From Luteibacter sp. (GTDB lineage: Bacteria > Pseudomonadota > Gammaproteobacteria > Xanthomonadales > Rhodanobacteraceae), in assembly GCF_009912395.1 (NCBI RefSeq), contig NZ_WNDO01000006.1, positions 124,001-188,000 of the forward strand: a DNA stretch of 64,000 bases, written 5' to 3'. Positions within the stretch are counted from its first letter, which is position 1, and the number at the start of each line of letters is the position of its first letter. The translations under genes and the position numbers were made by a program. This document shows, piece after piece, positions 41,154 through 50,837 of this stretch. Below the pieces are notes generated by a model. The model had not been told where the DNA came from. It made no database searches and saw nothing but the letters and a program-made list of their open reading frames with translations.

Positions 41154-42037
41154 GCGTGGACCTTGTGACCGTAACGGGCTTCGGGCAGGCCGCGACCGAC
41201 GGGCGGCGTGCCGATGTAGATGGCGCCGTCGAACGGACCGGCGGTGTCGCCCATGCCGAGGTGGGCGGAGGTGATGACCATGCGATCCAGTTCGGGGCCG
41301 GCGAAGCTCACGCAGCTGGGCTGCTTCGAGGGCAACGCGATGGTGGCGTCTACCCGGCCGTCGGGCGCGTAGCGCACCACGCGCGAGGCGGCCCATTCGG
41401 CGTTCCAGAGGAAGCCCTCGGCGTCGATCGTGGAGCCATCCGGCTCGTAGCCCGGCGTCAGTTCGGCGAACACGCGGATGCGATCCACGTCGCCCGTGGC
41501 GGCGTCGTAGTCGCAGGCCATGATCTGCGCCGTGGGCGAGTCGGTGAAATACATCGTCTCGCCGTCGGGACTGAAGCAGATGCTGTTGGTGATCGCGGCC
41601 TTGGGCAGAGCGAGCCGCTGCAAGTGGCCGTCGTGCGTGTAGCGCCAGAACGAGGCGACTTTCTCCGGGCCGCGTTCGTTGAGCGTGCCGAAGACGAAGT
41701 TGCCCGCCCGGTCGCAGCGGCCGTCGTTGGCGCGCGTGCCGAGGATCTCCGGCTCGATGTCGGTGAGGATGTGCAGCCGGCCGTCGCGCGTGTCGTAGCG
41801 CGCCACCTGTTTCTCCAGCGCGAGCAGCAGTACGCCCTTCTCGTGTGTGAGCGCGAAGCAGCAGACGCGGGCGGGCAGGACATTCTCGGTGACGTGACCC
41901 GTCGCCGGGTCGTAGGCGAACAGGCGCGAGGTGGCGATGTCGGTCCAGCGGACCAGGCCGGCCAGGTCGTCCCAGATCACGCCTTCGGCGTGGGTCTGGC
42001 GCTGGTCGGAAAGGGGCTTGAAGGAGGATTCGGTCAT
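41150..42037 (-). CDS. SMP-30/gluconolactonase-family sugar lactonase
   Basis: 295 residues of the SMP-30 six-bladed propeller family. HAEGVIWDD holds the N-terminal metal-binding Glu; SNSICFSPDG-like (ITNSICFSPDGETMYF) and EPDGSTIDAEGFLWNAEW hold the conserved Asn and Asp ligands. It would hydrolyse the galactonolactone from the SDR enzyme. Arabinono- and gluconolactonases share this family, so specificity comes from context. Overlaps the SDR gene by 4 bp and the permease stop by one base (TGATG). Confidence 0.9.
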   Translation of the reverse strand: MTESSFKPLSDQRQTHAEGVIWDDLAGLVRWTDIATSRLFAYDPATGHVTENVLPARVCCFALTHEKGVLLLALEKQVARYDTRDGRLHILTDIEPEILGTRANDGRCDRAGNFVFGTLNERGPEKVASFWRYTHDGHLQRLALPKAAITNSICFSPDGETMYFTDSPTAQIMACDYDAATGDVDRIRVFAELTPGYEPDGSTIDAEGFLWNAEWAASRVVRYAPDGRVDATIALPSKQPSCVSFAGPELDRMVITSAHLGMGDTAGPFDGAIYIGTPPVGRGLPEARYGHKVHA

Positions 42038-43038
42038 CAGCGGGCTTGCCTGCGGTTCTTGAGCTGGTCCACGAGCACGGCGATCAACAGGATCGTGCCG
42101 CGGACCAGGTACTGATAGAAGGCGTCGATGTTCATGAGGCTCATCGCATTTTGCACGGTGCCCATGATGAGAACGCCAACGATCACGCCGCTGATCGTCG
42201 CGCGGCCGCCCATCAGGGACACGCCGCCCAGCACGCAGGCCGAGATCACGTTCAGTTCGAAGCCTTCACCCGCGTTCGGCTGGCCGCTGGTCATGCGCGA
42301 GGCGAGGATGATGCCCGCCAGCGCCGCGACGACGCCCTGGATGAGGAAGATGGCGATACGCACGCGGTCCACCGCGACACCGGCCAGGCGGGCGGCATCG
42401 GGGTTGCCGCCGATGGCGAGGGTATTGCGGCCGTAGATCGTCTTGTTCAGCAGCACGCCGAACACCGCGAAGCAGGCCAGCGTGACCCAGACCGGCACCG
42501 GCAGGCCGAACAGCTCGGCGCTGCCCAGGGTGAAGAAGGCTTCGTTGGTGACGCCCACCGCCTGGCCCTGCGAGCTGATGAAGGCGAGGCCGCGCACGAT
42601 CTCCATGGTGGCCAGCGTGGTGATCAGCGCATTGATCTTCAGCTTGGCGATCACCGCGCCGTTGACGAAGCCCACCAGGCCGCCCGCCACGATGGCGGCC
42701 GCGACGCCGATGGCCACGCTGCCCGTGGCGTTGGCGACGATGGCGCAGAACACACCGGCGAAGGCCACGGTGGAGCCCACCGACAGGTCGAAGTCGCGCG
42801 AGGCCAGGCAGAACATCATGGTGCAGGAGACCATGCCGATCTGCGACACGGACAGCAGCAGGCCGACCATGTTGTCCCACGAGAAGAAGTACTGCACGGT
42901 GACGCTGAGCACCGCGAACAGGGCGATGAAGATCAGGATGAGGCTGTAGTCGTCGACGACCTGCCAGAGCAGGGCGCGGCGGCGGGCCGCCGGCGTCTCG
43001 CGGGTCGCACCGATGGCGGCGGCTTGGGAGTCGGTCAT
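42037..43038 (-). CDS. araH: Sugar ABC transporter permease (AraH-like)
   Basis: 333 residues, about ten hydrophobic segments, BPD-transp-2 / RbsC family. SVGSTVAFAGVFCAI and GGRATISGVIVGVLIMGTVQ are characteristic of monosaccharide permeases. With AraG- and AraF-like partners upstream it forms an importer; AraFGH of E. coli binds L-arabinose, D-galactose and D-fucose, which suits this locus. The final base of its stop is shared with the lactonase start codon. Symbol assigned by similarity and order. Confidence 0.88.
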   Translation of the reverse strand: MTDSQAAAIGATRETPAARRRALLWQVVDDYSLILIFIALFAVLSVTVQYFFSWDNMVGLLLSVSQIGMVSCTMMFCLASRDFDLSVGSTVAFAGVFCAIVANATGSVAIGVAAAIVAGGLVGFVNGAVIAKLKINALITTLATMEIVRGLAFISSQGQAVGVTNEAFFTLGSAELFGLPVPVWVTLACFAVFGVLLNKTIYGRNTLAIGGNPDAARLAGVAVDRVRIAIFLIQGVVAALAGIILASRMTSGQPNAGEGFELNVISACVLGGVSLMGGRATISGVIVGVLIMGTVQNAMSLMNIDAFYQYLVRGTILLIAVLVDQLKNRRQAR

Positions 43039-43042
43039 GGGA

Positions 43043-44563
43043 TTACCTGGCGTTCGTAGCGGTGGTGCCTTCGGGGAGCGCGGCGGCGAGCACGTTCTGC
43101 TCGTTCGCTTCGCCGTGGGCGAACTGGCCGACGATGCGGCCGTGGCACATGGCGATCACCCGATCCGACACGCCGAGCACTTCCGGCAGTTCGCTGGAGA
43201 TCATCACCACGGCCACGCCGTGCGCGGCCAGTTCGTAGAGCACGTTGTAGATTTCGTTCTTGGCGCCGACGTCGATGCCGCGGGTGGGCTCGTCGACGAT
43301 CAGCACGCGCAGATCCTTCTCCGCCAGCCAGCGCGACAGCACGGCTTTTTGCTGGTTGCCGCCGGAGAGCAGGCGGATCTCCTGCCGACGATGCGGCGTG
43401 CGGATGCGTAGGCGTTCGATGTAGCTGTCGGCGGTTTTCGCCTCGATCCGATCGTTGACGAACAGGCCGGCGGTGAGGTGGTTGCGCCGCGCGCTGATGT
43501 TGATGTTCTCGGCGACGGAGCGCACGCCGATGATGCCTTCCTCCTTGCGGTCTTCCGGACAGAAGACCAGGCCATGGCGGATGGCGTCGCGGATGTGCGA
43601 GGCCTTCACCGGCTTGCCGTCCACCGTGACCGTGCCAGACAGGCGGCGATCGGCACCGTACACGGCGCGCATGACTTCCGAACGGCCGGCGCCGACGAGG
43701 CCGAAGAAGCCGACGATCTCGCCCGCCCGCACGTCGAAGCTCACGGGACGCTGCACGATGTGGCTGGTGACGTCCTTCACGGACAGGCGCACGTCGCCGT
43801 GTTCGCGCGGTTTGTAGCCCCAGATATCGCCGATGTCGCGGCCGACCATGCGTTGCACGAGGGTGTCGCGCGTGACGCCTTCGAGCGTGTCGAAATCGGC
43901 GACCTTGCGGCCATCGCGGAAGATCGTCGCGGCATCGCACAGTTCGAAGATCTCGTCGAGGCGGTGCGAGATGTAGATCATCGCCTTGCCCTGCGCACGC
44001 AGGTCGCGAACGAGGCGGAACAGCACGTCGGTCTCGCGATGCGACAGCGAGCTGGTGGGCTCGTCGAGCGCGAGGATCGTGGCATCGCGCAGGATCGCCT
44101 TCACGATCTCCACCATCTGCCGCTGGCCGATCGAGAGCTGGCGCAGCTTCGCGCGCGGATCGAGGTCCACGCCCAGCGCGTCGAGGCGCTCGCGCGTCCA
44201 GGCCAAGGCGCGGCGACGGTCGACAAGGCCGAAGCGCGTGGGCAGGCGACCCAGCAGAAGGTTCTCCATCACCGACAGTTCCGGCACGTACTGGAGTTCC
44301 TGATGGATCACGGCGACACCGGCGCCGATGGCGTCGGCGGCGCTGCGGAACGCCTGCACGTCGCCATCGATGGCGACGGCGCCCTCGTCGGGGATGTACT
44401 CCCCGCCGAGGATCTTCATCATTGTGGACTTGCCGGCGCCGTTTTCGCCAAGCAGGCCGTGCACGCTACCGGCGCGCATGGCGAAGCTCACGTCGGAGAG
44501 CGCGCGTACGCCGGGAAAACTCTTCCCGATATGGCGAAATTCCAGGCGCGGCGCGCTGCCCAT
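43043..44563 (-). CDS. araG: Sugar ABC transporter ATP-binding protein (AraG-like)
   Basis: 506 residues with two ATPase domains. The N-terminal one is complete: Walker [10 protein letters not shown], signature LSIGQRQM and Walker [12 protein letters not shown]. The C-terminal one has the degenerate Walker [10 protein letters not shown], an LSGGNQQK signature and a [12 protein letters not shown]alker B, the usual layout of MglA/AraG/RbsA proteins. It powers the sugar importer. The ATG at 44563 lies 2 bp after the stop of the binding-protein gene; upstream in-frame extension is inside that gene. Confidence 0.92.
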   Translation of the reverse strand: MGSAPRLEFRHIGKSFPGVRALSDVSFAMRAGSVHGLLGENGAGKSTMMKILGGEYIPDEGAVAIDGDVQAFRSAADAIGAGVAVIHQELQYVPELSVMENLLLGRLPTRFGLVDRRRALAWTRERLDALGVDLDPRAKLRQLSIGQRQMVEIVKAILRDATILALDEPTSSLSHRETDVLFRLVRDLRAQGKAMIYISHRLDEIFELCDAATIFRDGRKVADFDTLEGVTRDTLVQRMVGRDIGDIWGYKPREHGDVRLSVKDVTSHIVQRPVSFDVRAGEIVGFFGLVGAGRSEVMRAVYGADRRLSGTVTVDGKPVKASHIRDAIRHGLVFCPEDRKEEGIIGVRSVAENINISARRNHLTAGLFVNDRIEAKTADSYIERLRIRTPHRRQEIRLLSGGNQQKAVLSRWLAEKDLRVLIVDEPTRGIDVGAKNEIYNVLYELAAHGVAVVMISSELPEVLGVSDRVIAMCHGRIVGQFAHGEANEQNVLAAALPEGTTATNAR

Positions 44564-44565
44564 GG

Positions 44566-45555
44566 TCAAAGTCCCATTTCCTTGCGGACGTCGGCGACGT
44601 TGCCGCGGGTGATCAGGCGGCCCGTGGTCAGGGTCAGCGCCGGCGGGGCCTTGTCGTTCTTGATCCACTCGTACATGTCGATCGAGGTTTCATAGCCATG
44701 GCGCTTCGGGCTGATCAGTACGCTGCCGAAGAAGCCGGTCGGCTCGCCCTTGGCGAACTCGTTGAGCGCCGACTTGCTGCCGCCGATACCCACGCCGATC
44801 ATGTTGTCCGCACGGAAACCGCGACCTTCCGCGGCGCGCACGGCACCGAGCACCGCCTCGTCGTTGAGGCCGAAGGCCACCCAGTGCTTGAACTTCGGGT
44901 TCTGCGTGATTGCGATGTTCGCGGCGTTGAAGGCGTTCTCGGTGTCCGTCTTGGCCTGCGGCGCGTTGATGATGTTGGCCTTCGGGAAGCCGGCGGCCGT
45001 CAACGAGGCGATGGCGCCGTCGGTACGGTCCTTCGCGGTCGGCAGCTGGTCGTAGGAGATGCGCAGGGCGCCGGTTTCTTCCGGTTTCCAGCCGCGCTTC
45101 TTCATTTCGTCGGCGATGGCCTGGCCGACCTGCTCGCCGATCTTGCTTGCCGAGATGCCCATGTGCGGCACCGATTCGATGGGCTTGCCGGCGCCGTCGA
45201 CGAGGCGGTCGTCCACGGTCATGAGCTTCAGGTGGTTCATCTTCGCCTTGGCGACGATGGAGGGGCCGAGCTTCACGTCGGGCGTGCAGATGACGAAGCC
45301 CTGCGCGTGCTGTGACTTGAGGTTGTCGATGGCGGTGAGTACCTGGCCGCCGTCGGGGGCGCCGATCTTCACCAGCGTGAAGCCTTTTTCCTTCGCAGCC
45401 TGTTCGGCGTACTTCCACTCATCCTGGAACCAGGGTTCCTCGGGCTGTTTGACGACGAAGCCGATCTTCACCGGCTCGTCGGCGAAGGCCGGCGCGGCCG
45501 TGAAGGCCATGGCCAGGGCGAGGGCGCGAAGCCCCAGGGCGATGTTCATCTTCAT
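44566..45555 (-). CDS. araF: Periplasmic sugar-binding protein (AraF-like)
   Basis: 329 residues: signal peptide ending AAPAFA, then a type I periplasmic-binding fold. [26 protein letters not shown] and VDDRLV match AraF, whose pocket accepts L-arabinose, D-galactose and D-fucose. Strong ribosome binding site (GGAGGG) upstream of the ATG, in keeping with the need for excess binding protein. The gene follows dgoK by 28 bp and heads the transport genes. Confidence 0.92.
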   Translation of the reverse strand: MKMNIALGLRALALAMAFTAAPAFADEPVKIGFVVKQPEEPWFQDEWKYAEQAAKEKGFTLVKIGAPDGGQVLTAIDNLKSQHAQGFVICTPDVKLGPSIVAKAKMNHLKLMTVDDRLVDGAGKPIESVPHMGISASKIGEQVGQAIADEMKKRGWKPEETGALRISYDQLPTAKDRTDGAIASLTAAGFPKANIINAPQAKTDTENAFNAANIAITQNPKFKHWVAFGLNDEAVLGAVRAAEGRGFRADNMIGVGIGGSKSALNEFAKGEPTGFFGSVLISPKRHGYETSIDMYEWIKNDKAPPALTLTTGRLITRGNVADVRKEMGL

Positions 45556-45583
45556 GCGTTCCCTCCTCGTGTGCGTGCGCAGT

Positions 45584-46582
45584 TCAGCCGAGCAGCCCGC
45601 GCTGGCGCGCGACGGCGATGGCGCCGTAGCCCGCGAGATCGCGCTGTTCGTCGTCGCCCAGCACCGTGACGGTGCCGGAAAAGAAATCGTCGCCTTCCAC
45701 CAGCCTGCCGATCGCTTCGCGCAGGATGGGCTTGCCGCTGACGACGAAGCGCGTACCCGGGCTCATGCGGATCGCGCTGGAATTCTTGAGCGTGAGCAGG
45801 TCCGACCCGAGCACCGCGCCGAGCAGGAAGTTCGCTCGCGCGTTGGCGTCGTAGACCGCGAACTGGTCCAGGATGCGCACGCTGAAGCAGGCGCGACCCA
45901 GGCCGATCTTCTTCGCCGACGCGGCACCCGCCAGCAGCATCTCGGGATCGATGCGCTTGGCGAAGCCTTCCTTCAGCGAACCGGCGAGGATCGTGTCATG
46001 CGAGATCACATGCAGCAGTTCGCCGGCCAACGTGGTCACGCAGCCGTCGATACGCTGCTTCGCGTCGATGCTGACGAACTTGGAATGCGAGCCCGGCAGG
46101 ACGATGACGGTCGGCTCGGCGAGGCCGAGGCGTTCGACCAGCGCGAAGGATTCGGTCTCCTCGCCGCGCATCATGTCCATCGCCTCGCAATTGTGCAGGC
46201 CGATGTGGTCGACCGCGTTGCGGACGCCCGGTACGAACCAGATCGGCTTGTGCCACACATCGTCGATTGACGATTCGCGCATGGTCCTGGCGAGGTTGTC
46301 GATACCGGCCGGTGCCGGTACGTGCGGAATCTCGCACAGGCCCACGTTGGAGGTGATCATGCCCGAGGCCAGGGCGAGGCCGACGTCGTCGCGGTACACC
46401 TTCGCGGCGTCGAGGGCTTCGGCGATGGTCTCGCGTACGCCCTCCTTCAGCTTCGCGGTGCTGCCGGTGATCGCGGTATCGCGGACGCCGACCTGGCGTG
46501 CGGCGTGGGCGAGCACGTCGCCGTCCCGCCACACGGTGACGCGGGTGTTGGTGGTGCCGGTGTCGATGGTAAGGATGTTCAT
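45584..46582 (-). CDS. dgoK: 2-dehydro-3-deoxygalactonokinase DgoK
   Basis: 332 residues of the DgoK family: N-terminal phosphate-binding DTGTTNTRV, SGMITSNVGL, and the family motif LPGSHSKFV. It phosphorylates 2-dehydro-3-deoxy-D-galactonate at C6, the step between DgoD and DgoA. First gene of the minus-strand galactose operon, divergent from the LysR gene across 104 bp. Placing the kinase first and the dehydratase last is unlike the E. coli dgo order. Confidence 0.94.
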   Translation of the reverse strand: MNILTIDTGTTNTRVTVWRDGDVLAHAARQVGVRDTAITGSTAKLKEGVRETIAEALDAAKVYRDDVGLALASGMITSNVGLCEIPHVPAPAGIDNLARTMRESSIDDVWHKPIWFVPGVRNAVDHIGLHNCEAMDMMRGEETESFALVERLGLAEPTVIVLPGSHSKFVSIDAKQRIDGCVTTLAGELLHVISHDTILAGSLKEGFAKRIDPEMLLAGAASAKKIGLGRACFSVRILDQFAVYDANARANFLLGAVLGSDLLTLKNSSAIRMSPGTRFVVSGKPILREAIGRLVEGDDFFSGTVTVLGDDEQRDLAGYGAIAVARQRGLLG

Positions 46583-46639
46583 CGAAGATCCGTTCGAAAG
46601 CGCAGCGGATTCTTGGCGTCATTCCTCCGGGCAGGCAAA

Positions 46640-46670
46640 CTAGAAATTCTTCGGGTTCTCCCCAAATTTT
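46640..46670. promoter_or_regulatory. Divergent dgoK/lysR promoter region with short dyad
   Basis: AGAAATTCT (46642-46650) is a dyad, close to an A/T-rich stretch including eight T's (46667-46674), in the 104-bp gap between divergent genes. LysR proteins usually bind T-N11-A dyads in such gaps. No clear -35/-10 pair is assignable. Confidence 0.3.
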
Positions 46671-46686
46671 TTTTGAAGACGGTGCA

Positions 46687-47559
46687 ATGAAGCGCTCGCT
46701 ACCCCTCAACGCCGTGCGTGTGTTCGAGCTTGCGGCGCAGCATTTGAGTTTCACCAAGGCCGGTGAAGAACTCTCCCTGACGGCCGCCGCAGTCAGTGCG
46801 CAAGTCAAATTGCTGGAGTCCTATCTGGGGACGCCACTATTTGTGCGTAGCAACAATCGACTCGCGTTGACGACGGCGGGGGAGAATTATTTTCCGCGTA
46901 TCCGCGATGCTTTTCGTGCACTGCAACATGCCACGGACCAGGTGATGGGGCAGCGCAACGTCGGCTTGAGGGTGTCCGTGCCCCCCACCTTCGGCACCAA
47001 ATGGCTCGTGCCGCGGTTGTTCCGCTTCTTCGCGAAGCATCCCGATATCGCCGTCGAGGTGGTCACCGATGGGGGCGCCGCCGGCTGGGATCTCGCCATC
47101 GACGATCGTCTCGTCGAGGGCATGGAACCCTTGGTGACGTCGGGCTACACGCCGGTCTGCGCGCCATCGCTGGCCCAGCGCATCCATGCCCCGAGCGATC
47201 TTGTCGATCACCTGCTTCTGCACGAGCGGCCGGGTCGTCGTGCGGCGGCCATCGCGGGTTGGGACCAGTGGTTCGAGCGGGCGGGCGTGGAGCCCTCGGC
47301 GATCTCCCGCGAGATGGGCTTCGGCGACGGCACGATGATGTTGCAGGCGGCCATCGAAGGGCAGGGCGTGGCGCTTGCCCAGCAATTGCTGGTGGCCTAC
47401 GACCTCGCGGCCGGCCGCCTGGCCGAACCGTTCCACATCGACATGCCGTTGCAACACGTGTGGTATCTCGCCGTGTCGCGAGAGGCGGCGTCGAAAGAGG
47501 AGACGGACGTGTTCAGGGCGTGGCTATTCGCGGAACTGGGTAGCGACGCCGCAGCCTGA
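46687..47559 (+). CDS. LysR-family regulator, probable regulator of the galactose operon
   Basis: 290 residues, GcvA-like LysR group. The helix-turn-helix spans about 3-60 (LNAVRVFELAAQHLSFTKAG, then LTAAAVSAQVKLLE), and the effector domain follows from about 95 with SVPPTFGTKWLVPRL. Divergent from the dgoK-dgoD operon, the standard position for a LysR activator of the adjacent operon. E. coli uses a GntR-type DgoR instead, so control here differs. The effector is likely a pathway intermediate, by inference. Confidence 0.9.
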   Translation: MKRSLPLNAVRVFELAAQHLSFTKAGEELSLTAAAVSAQVKLLESYLGTPLFVRSNNRLALTTAGENYFPRIRDAFRALQHATDQVMGQRNVGLRVSVPPTFGTKWLVPRLFRFFAKHPDIAVEVVTDGGAAGWDLAIDDRLVEGMEPLVTSGYTPVCAPSLAQRIHAPSDLVDHLLLHERPGRRAAAIAGWDQWFERAGVEPSAISREMGFGDGTMMLQAAIEGQGVALAQQLLVAYDLAAGRLAEPFHIDMPLQHVWYLAVSREAASKEETDVFRAWLFAELGSDAAA

Positions 47560-47563
47560 CGCC

Positions 47564-48001
47564 GTCGTTCCAGCGAACGCTGGAACCCAGCGCGAGGCGC
47601 TCGATTATCGCGACGCGGCCTCTTACGTAAAGCCGATGCAGCGCCCTCGCCATGCTGGCGAACCGAGGCGCGGGGTTCCTGTTTTCACAGGAACGACGAG
47701 CTGGCGAACCGTCGTTCCAGCGCACGCTGGAACCCAGCGCGGTGCAATCGGTTATCGCGTCGCGGCCTCCTACGCAAAGGCCGATGCAGCACCCTCGCGG
47801 TGCTGGTGAACCGGGGCGCTGGGTTCCTGTTTTCACAGGAACGACGAGGCTGGCGAACCGTCGTTCCAGCGCACGCTGGAACCCAGCGCGAGGCAATCGG
47901 TTGTCGCCTCGCGGCCTCCTACGCAAAGGCCGATGCAACGCCCTCGCCATGCTGGTGAATCGAGGCGCTGGGTTCCTGTTTTCACAGGAACGACGAGCTG
48001 G
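47564..48001. repeat. Three tandem copies of a ~148-bp repeat with inverted ends
   Basis: Units start at 47564, 47711 and 47860. Each begins CGTCGTTCCAGCG..CGCTGGAACC, a short hairpin, and ends with GGTTCCTG tttt CACAGGAAC, a second hairpin, so both ends share GTCGTTCC/GGAACCCAGCGC in inverted orientation. Middle parts are diverged by several substitutions. This resembles a non-autonomous interspersed repeat expanded in place. It fills the gap between lysR and the DedA gene; no gene is seen. Confidence 0.9.
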
Positions 48002-48004
48002 GGC

Positions 48005-48622
48005 TCAGCAATCCCGCGCGGCGGCCTTGCGCTTGCGCCACCACAGCACGCCGAGGATCACGATCACCGCGCCGATCGCTAGCCAGATGCCCGTCTGGCC
48101 ACGGCGGATCCACATGGCCAGCCATTCGTGGTTGTGCGCGCCGAAGTAGCCCAGGTACACCCACAGCGGCACGCTGATGAAGGCGGCCAGGCCATCGAGC
48201 AGCAGGAAACGGAAGAAGCCCACGCGGTGCGTGGCGCCGGCGGTGATGAACACCGCGGTGCGCATGCCGGGCAGGAAGCGAGCCACGAACATCATGCGGT
48301 TGCCGTAGCGCTCGAATTTCTCTTGCACCTTCGCATAACGCTCGGGCGTGAGCAGACGGGCGACGAAGCGCCAGCGCAGGATGCGCGCACCGAAATGGCG
48401 GCCGAGCAGGAACATGGTGGAATCGCCCACCAATACGCCCGCGAGGCCAACCAGGACCATGGTGTGAACGTCGCCGTAGCCTAGCCCCGTAATGATGCCG
48501 CCGGCGACGAGCGTGATGTCCTCGGGTAGCGGGACGCCCGCGCCACAAAGCATCAGGGCGAGGAACACGGCCACATAGCCGCTCCGCCCGAACACATCGA
48601 CGAGGTTGTTCAGCAAATCCAT
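48005..48622 (-). CDS. DedA-family membrane protein
   Basis: 205 residues of the DedA/SNARE-associated family: five or six hydrophobic segments and the signature GAGVPLPEDITLVAGG, with EKFERYGNRMMFVARFLPGMR in two parts later (the family's conserved arginine-containing motif FxxRFxPGxR). DedA proteins are linked to lipid flipping and envelope homeostasis. The ATG at 48622 is chosen because it puts the first helix at the N-terminus; no strong ribosome binding site is seen. It follows dnaG on the same strand after about 90 bp. Confidence 0.9.
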   Translation of the reverse strand: MDLLNNLVDVFGRSGYVAVFLALMLCGAGVPLPEDITLVAGGIITGLGYGDVHTMVLVGLAGVLVGDSTMFLLGRHFGARILRWRFVARLLTPERYAKVQEKFERYGNRMMFVARFLPGMRTAVFITAGATHRVGFFRFLLLDGLAAFISVPLWVYLGYFGAHNHEWLAMWIRRGQTGIWLAIGAVIVILGVLWWRKRKAAARDC

Positions 48623-48713
48623 CAGTAACGCACGTATCCGGCCCGGGCCGGTCCCTTCATGGAACAAGGAAGGGATGATCCCACGGATCGCATGTCATGC
48701 GCGGTGCGCTGCA

Positions 48714-50459
48714 TCATCGGGTCTCCGCCTGGGGCCTGGCCGCCAGGTCGGCCAGCAGGACGCGCAGTTCGGCCTTTTCCGTATCGTCGATCTGGCCGTC
48801 GCGCATTCGGTTGATGAGGTAGTCGCGACGCTGTGTCGCGGCCTGGCGCTCCATCTGCAGCAGCGCATCGCGGAACTCCACGCGCTGCATGTCCGCGTCG
48901 CCGACCATCTCCGCCTGCATGAGCTTTTGCAGCGATACGTACTCCGGGCGATCGAGGAAGGCTTCGATAAGCACGGCAGCATTGATCCCCGGGCGGGCGC
49001 GGGCGATATCGACCAGTTCGGCCAAGAGATGGATGCCGGGCCGGTCCAGGCGCAGGAAGCGGTAGGGCGGCTCGACATCGTCGGCCAGCGACGGCTGGGC
49101 CAGCAGCAGCTCGATGGCGCTGCGGACCAGGCTGCGCTGGACGTTGGCATTGCGTTGCACCGGCCGCTGCGCCTGCGGTGGCGCGGCGGCCTCCAGCACG
49201 GCACGGGCGCCCGTGCGGCGCTCCAGCTCCTGCGCCATCAGGTCGCGGAACGCGCCATCGGGAAGACGGGCGATAAGCGGGCGCGCCCGTTCGGCCAGGC
49301 GTGCCCGGCCGTCGATACGGCTGGTGTCCACGTCGCGCGCCAGTTCCTCGAAGAAGTACTCCGACAGCGGCATGGCTTCCTTCATGCGCTTCTCGAAGCC
49401 CTCCTTGCCTTCCTGGCGAACCAGGGTGTCCGGGTCCTCGCCATCCGGCAGGAACAGGAAGAAGGCCTGGCGGCCGTCGCGCATGCGCGGAAGGATCGAT
49501 TCCACGGCCTTCCAGGCGGCCGCCCGGCCGGCCTTGTCGCCGTCGAAGCAGAAGAACACGTCGGGCGCGGCGCGGAACAGTACCTCGGCATGGTCCGGCG
49601 TGGTGGCCGTGCCCAGCGTAGCCACCGCGATCGGCAGGCCTGCCTGGTGCAAGGCGATGACGTCCATGTAGCCCTCGACCACCATGATCCGGGTGAGGTT
49701 CTGGTTGGCCTGCTTCACCTGCCACAGGGCAAACAGCTCGCGGCCCTTGTGGAACAGCGGGGTTTCCGGCGAATTGAGGTATTTCGGGCCCTGGTCCGAC
49801 GAGAGCACGCGTCCGCCAAAGGCGATCACGCGGCCGCGCCGGTCGAGGATGGGGAACATCACCCGCTCGCGGAAGCGGTCGTAGCGGCTGCCACGCTCGT
49901 TGCTGGCGATCATGCCTGCATCGTTGAGCAGCTTGCGCTTCTGGTCCGTGGTGCCCAGGGCCTTGAGCACGCCGTCGAAGCCGGCGGGCGCCCAGCCGAT
50001 GCGGAAGCGTTTCATCGTCTCCGCGTCGAGGCCGCGACGCTCCACATAGGCCTGCGCCTCGGGGCTGTTGCCCAGCTCGCGCTGGTAGAACGAGGCGGCG
50101 TCGTCGAGCAGGCCGTAGAGATCGGTGCGGTCTTCACGCGGCTTGTCGTCGCGGCCGCCCTCGTAAGGCACCTTCAAGCCAACCGACTGGGCCAGTTCCT
50201 CGATGGCGTCGGGGAACTCCAGGCGGTCGTAGTCCATGATGAACTTGATCGCGCTGCCGTGCGCCCCGCAGCCGAAGCAATGGAAGAACTGCTTCACGGG
50301 GCTCACGTAGAACGATGGCGAGCGCTCGTTGTGGAACGGGCAGCAGGCCGTCCACTCGCGCCCCGCCTTCTTCAGGGGCACGCGCCGCTCGATCACGTCG
50401 ACGATGTCGACGCGAGTGAGCAGTTCGTCGATGAAGTTGTCAGGAATACGGCCGCGCAT
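48714..50459 (-). CDS. dnaG: DNA primase DnaG
   Basis: 581 residues, the usual size. Zinc ribbon ligands C40, H43, C61 and C64 (CCPFHNERSPSF and FFHCFGCG), the catalytic RNA-polymerase core with TOPRIM residues in VVEGYMDVIAL and FDGDKAGRAA, and a C-terminal DnaB-interaction domain. It makes RNA primers at the replication fork. It lies in the rpsU-yqeY-dnaG block, but rpoD does not follow; a DedA gene does. Confidence 0.97.
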   Translation of the reverse strand: MRGRIPDNFIDELLTRVDIVDVIERRVPLKKAGREWTACCPFHNERSPSFYVSPVKQFFHCFGCGAHGSAIKFIMDYDRLEFPDAIEELAQSVGLKVPYEGGRDDKPREDRTDLYGLLDDAASFYQRELGNSPEAQAYVERRGLDAETMKRFRIGWAPAGFDGVLKALGTTDQKRKLLNDAGMIASNERGSRYDRFRERVMFPILDRRGRVIAFGGRVLSSDQGPKYLNSPETPLFHKGRELFALWQVKQANQNLTRIMVVEGYMDVIALHQAGLPIAVATLGTATTPDHAEVLFRAAPDVFFCFDGDKAGRAAAWKAVESILPRMRDGRQAFFLFLPDGEDPDTLVRQEGKEGFEKRMKEAMPLSEYFFEELARDVDTSRIDGRARLAERARPLIARLPDGAFRDLMAQELERRTGARAVLEAAAPPQAQRPVQRNANVQRSLVRSAIELLLAQPSLADDVEPPYRFLRLDRPGIHLLAELVDIARARPGINAAVLIEAFLDRPEYVSLQKLMQAEMVGDADMQRVEFRDALLQMERQAATQRRDYLINRMRDGQIDDTEKAELRVLLADLAARPQAETR

Positions 50460-50509
50460 GGACGCCTAGGATGCCACGCCTGCGCTTCCATCTGGCGCTT
50501 GACGAAGGG

Positions 50510-50683
50510 TCAGGTGGCCAGCTTGAACACGCCGACGACGGCGAGGATGAAGAAGATGAAGAGGATCAGGAAGATCACGAAGCAGACCTTCGCGATGGTC
50601 GCGGCGACACCCGAGATGCGGCTGAAGCCGAGGGCGCCGGTGACCAGTGCGATCAGGCCGAAGATGATGGCGTACTTGAGCAT
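50510..50683 (-). CDS. DUF1328 small membrane protein (YtjA-like)
   Basis: 57 residues: [20 protein letters not shown] start, a short polar turn ([12 protein letters not shown]), then a second membrane helix ending VVGVFKLAT. This is the DUF1328/YtjA family, small two-helix proteins of unknown function, often stress-induced. GGAGGG lies eight bases before the ATG. It is inserted between yqeY and dnaG, with a REP palindrome on its upstream side, so it may have its own promoter. Confidence 0.85.
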   Translation of the reverse strand: MLKYAIIFGLIALVTGALGFSRISGVAATIAKVCFVIFLILFIFFILAVVGVFKLAT

Positions 50684-50780
50684 GGGATTCCCTCCGCGGG
50701 TGGCGCCGGAGGAACTCCCCAGCTTCGGAAGGGAGGATGCGAGCGAGGCCGTGGGGCCGCCGTGAACGGCGGTCGGCTGT

Positions 50781-50826
50781 TGTAGGAGCGCGCTTGCGCG
50801 CGATCGCGCGCAAGCGCGCTCCTACA
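50781..50826. repeat. 46-bp perfect REP palindrome
   Basis: Same fused, spacer-free REP pair as at 36991-37036, here between the yqeY and DUF1328 genes on the minus strand. Confidence 0.92.
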
Positions 50827-50837
50827 GAACGCCGGGA

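Noticed and set aside
47564-48001. Three-unit array as CRISPR or tRNA cluster
   Set aside because: Units are 148 bp and similar throughout, with no unique spacers and no cloverleaf or anticodon stem.
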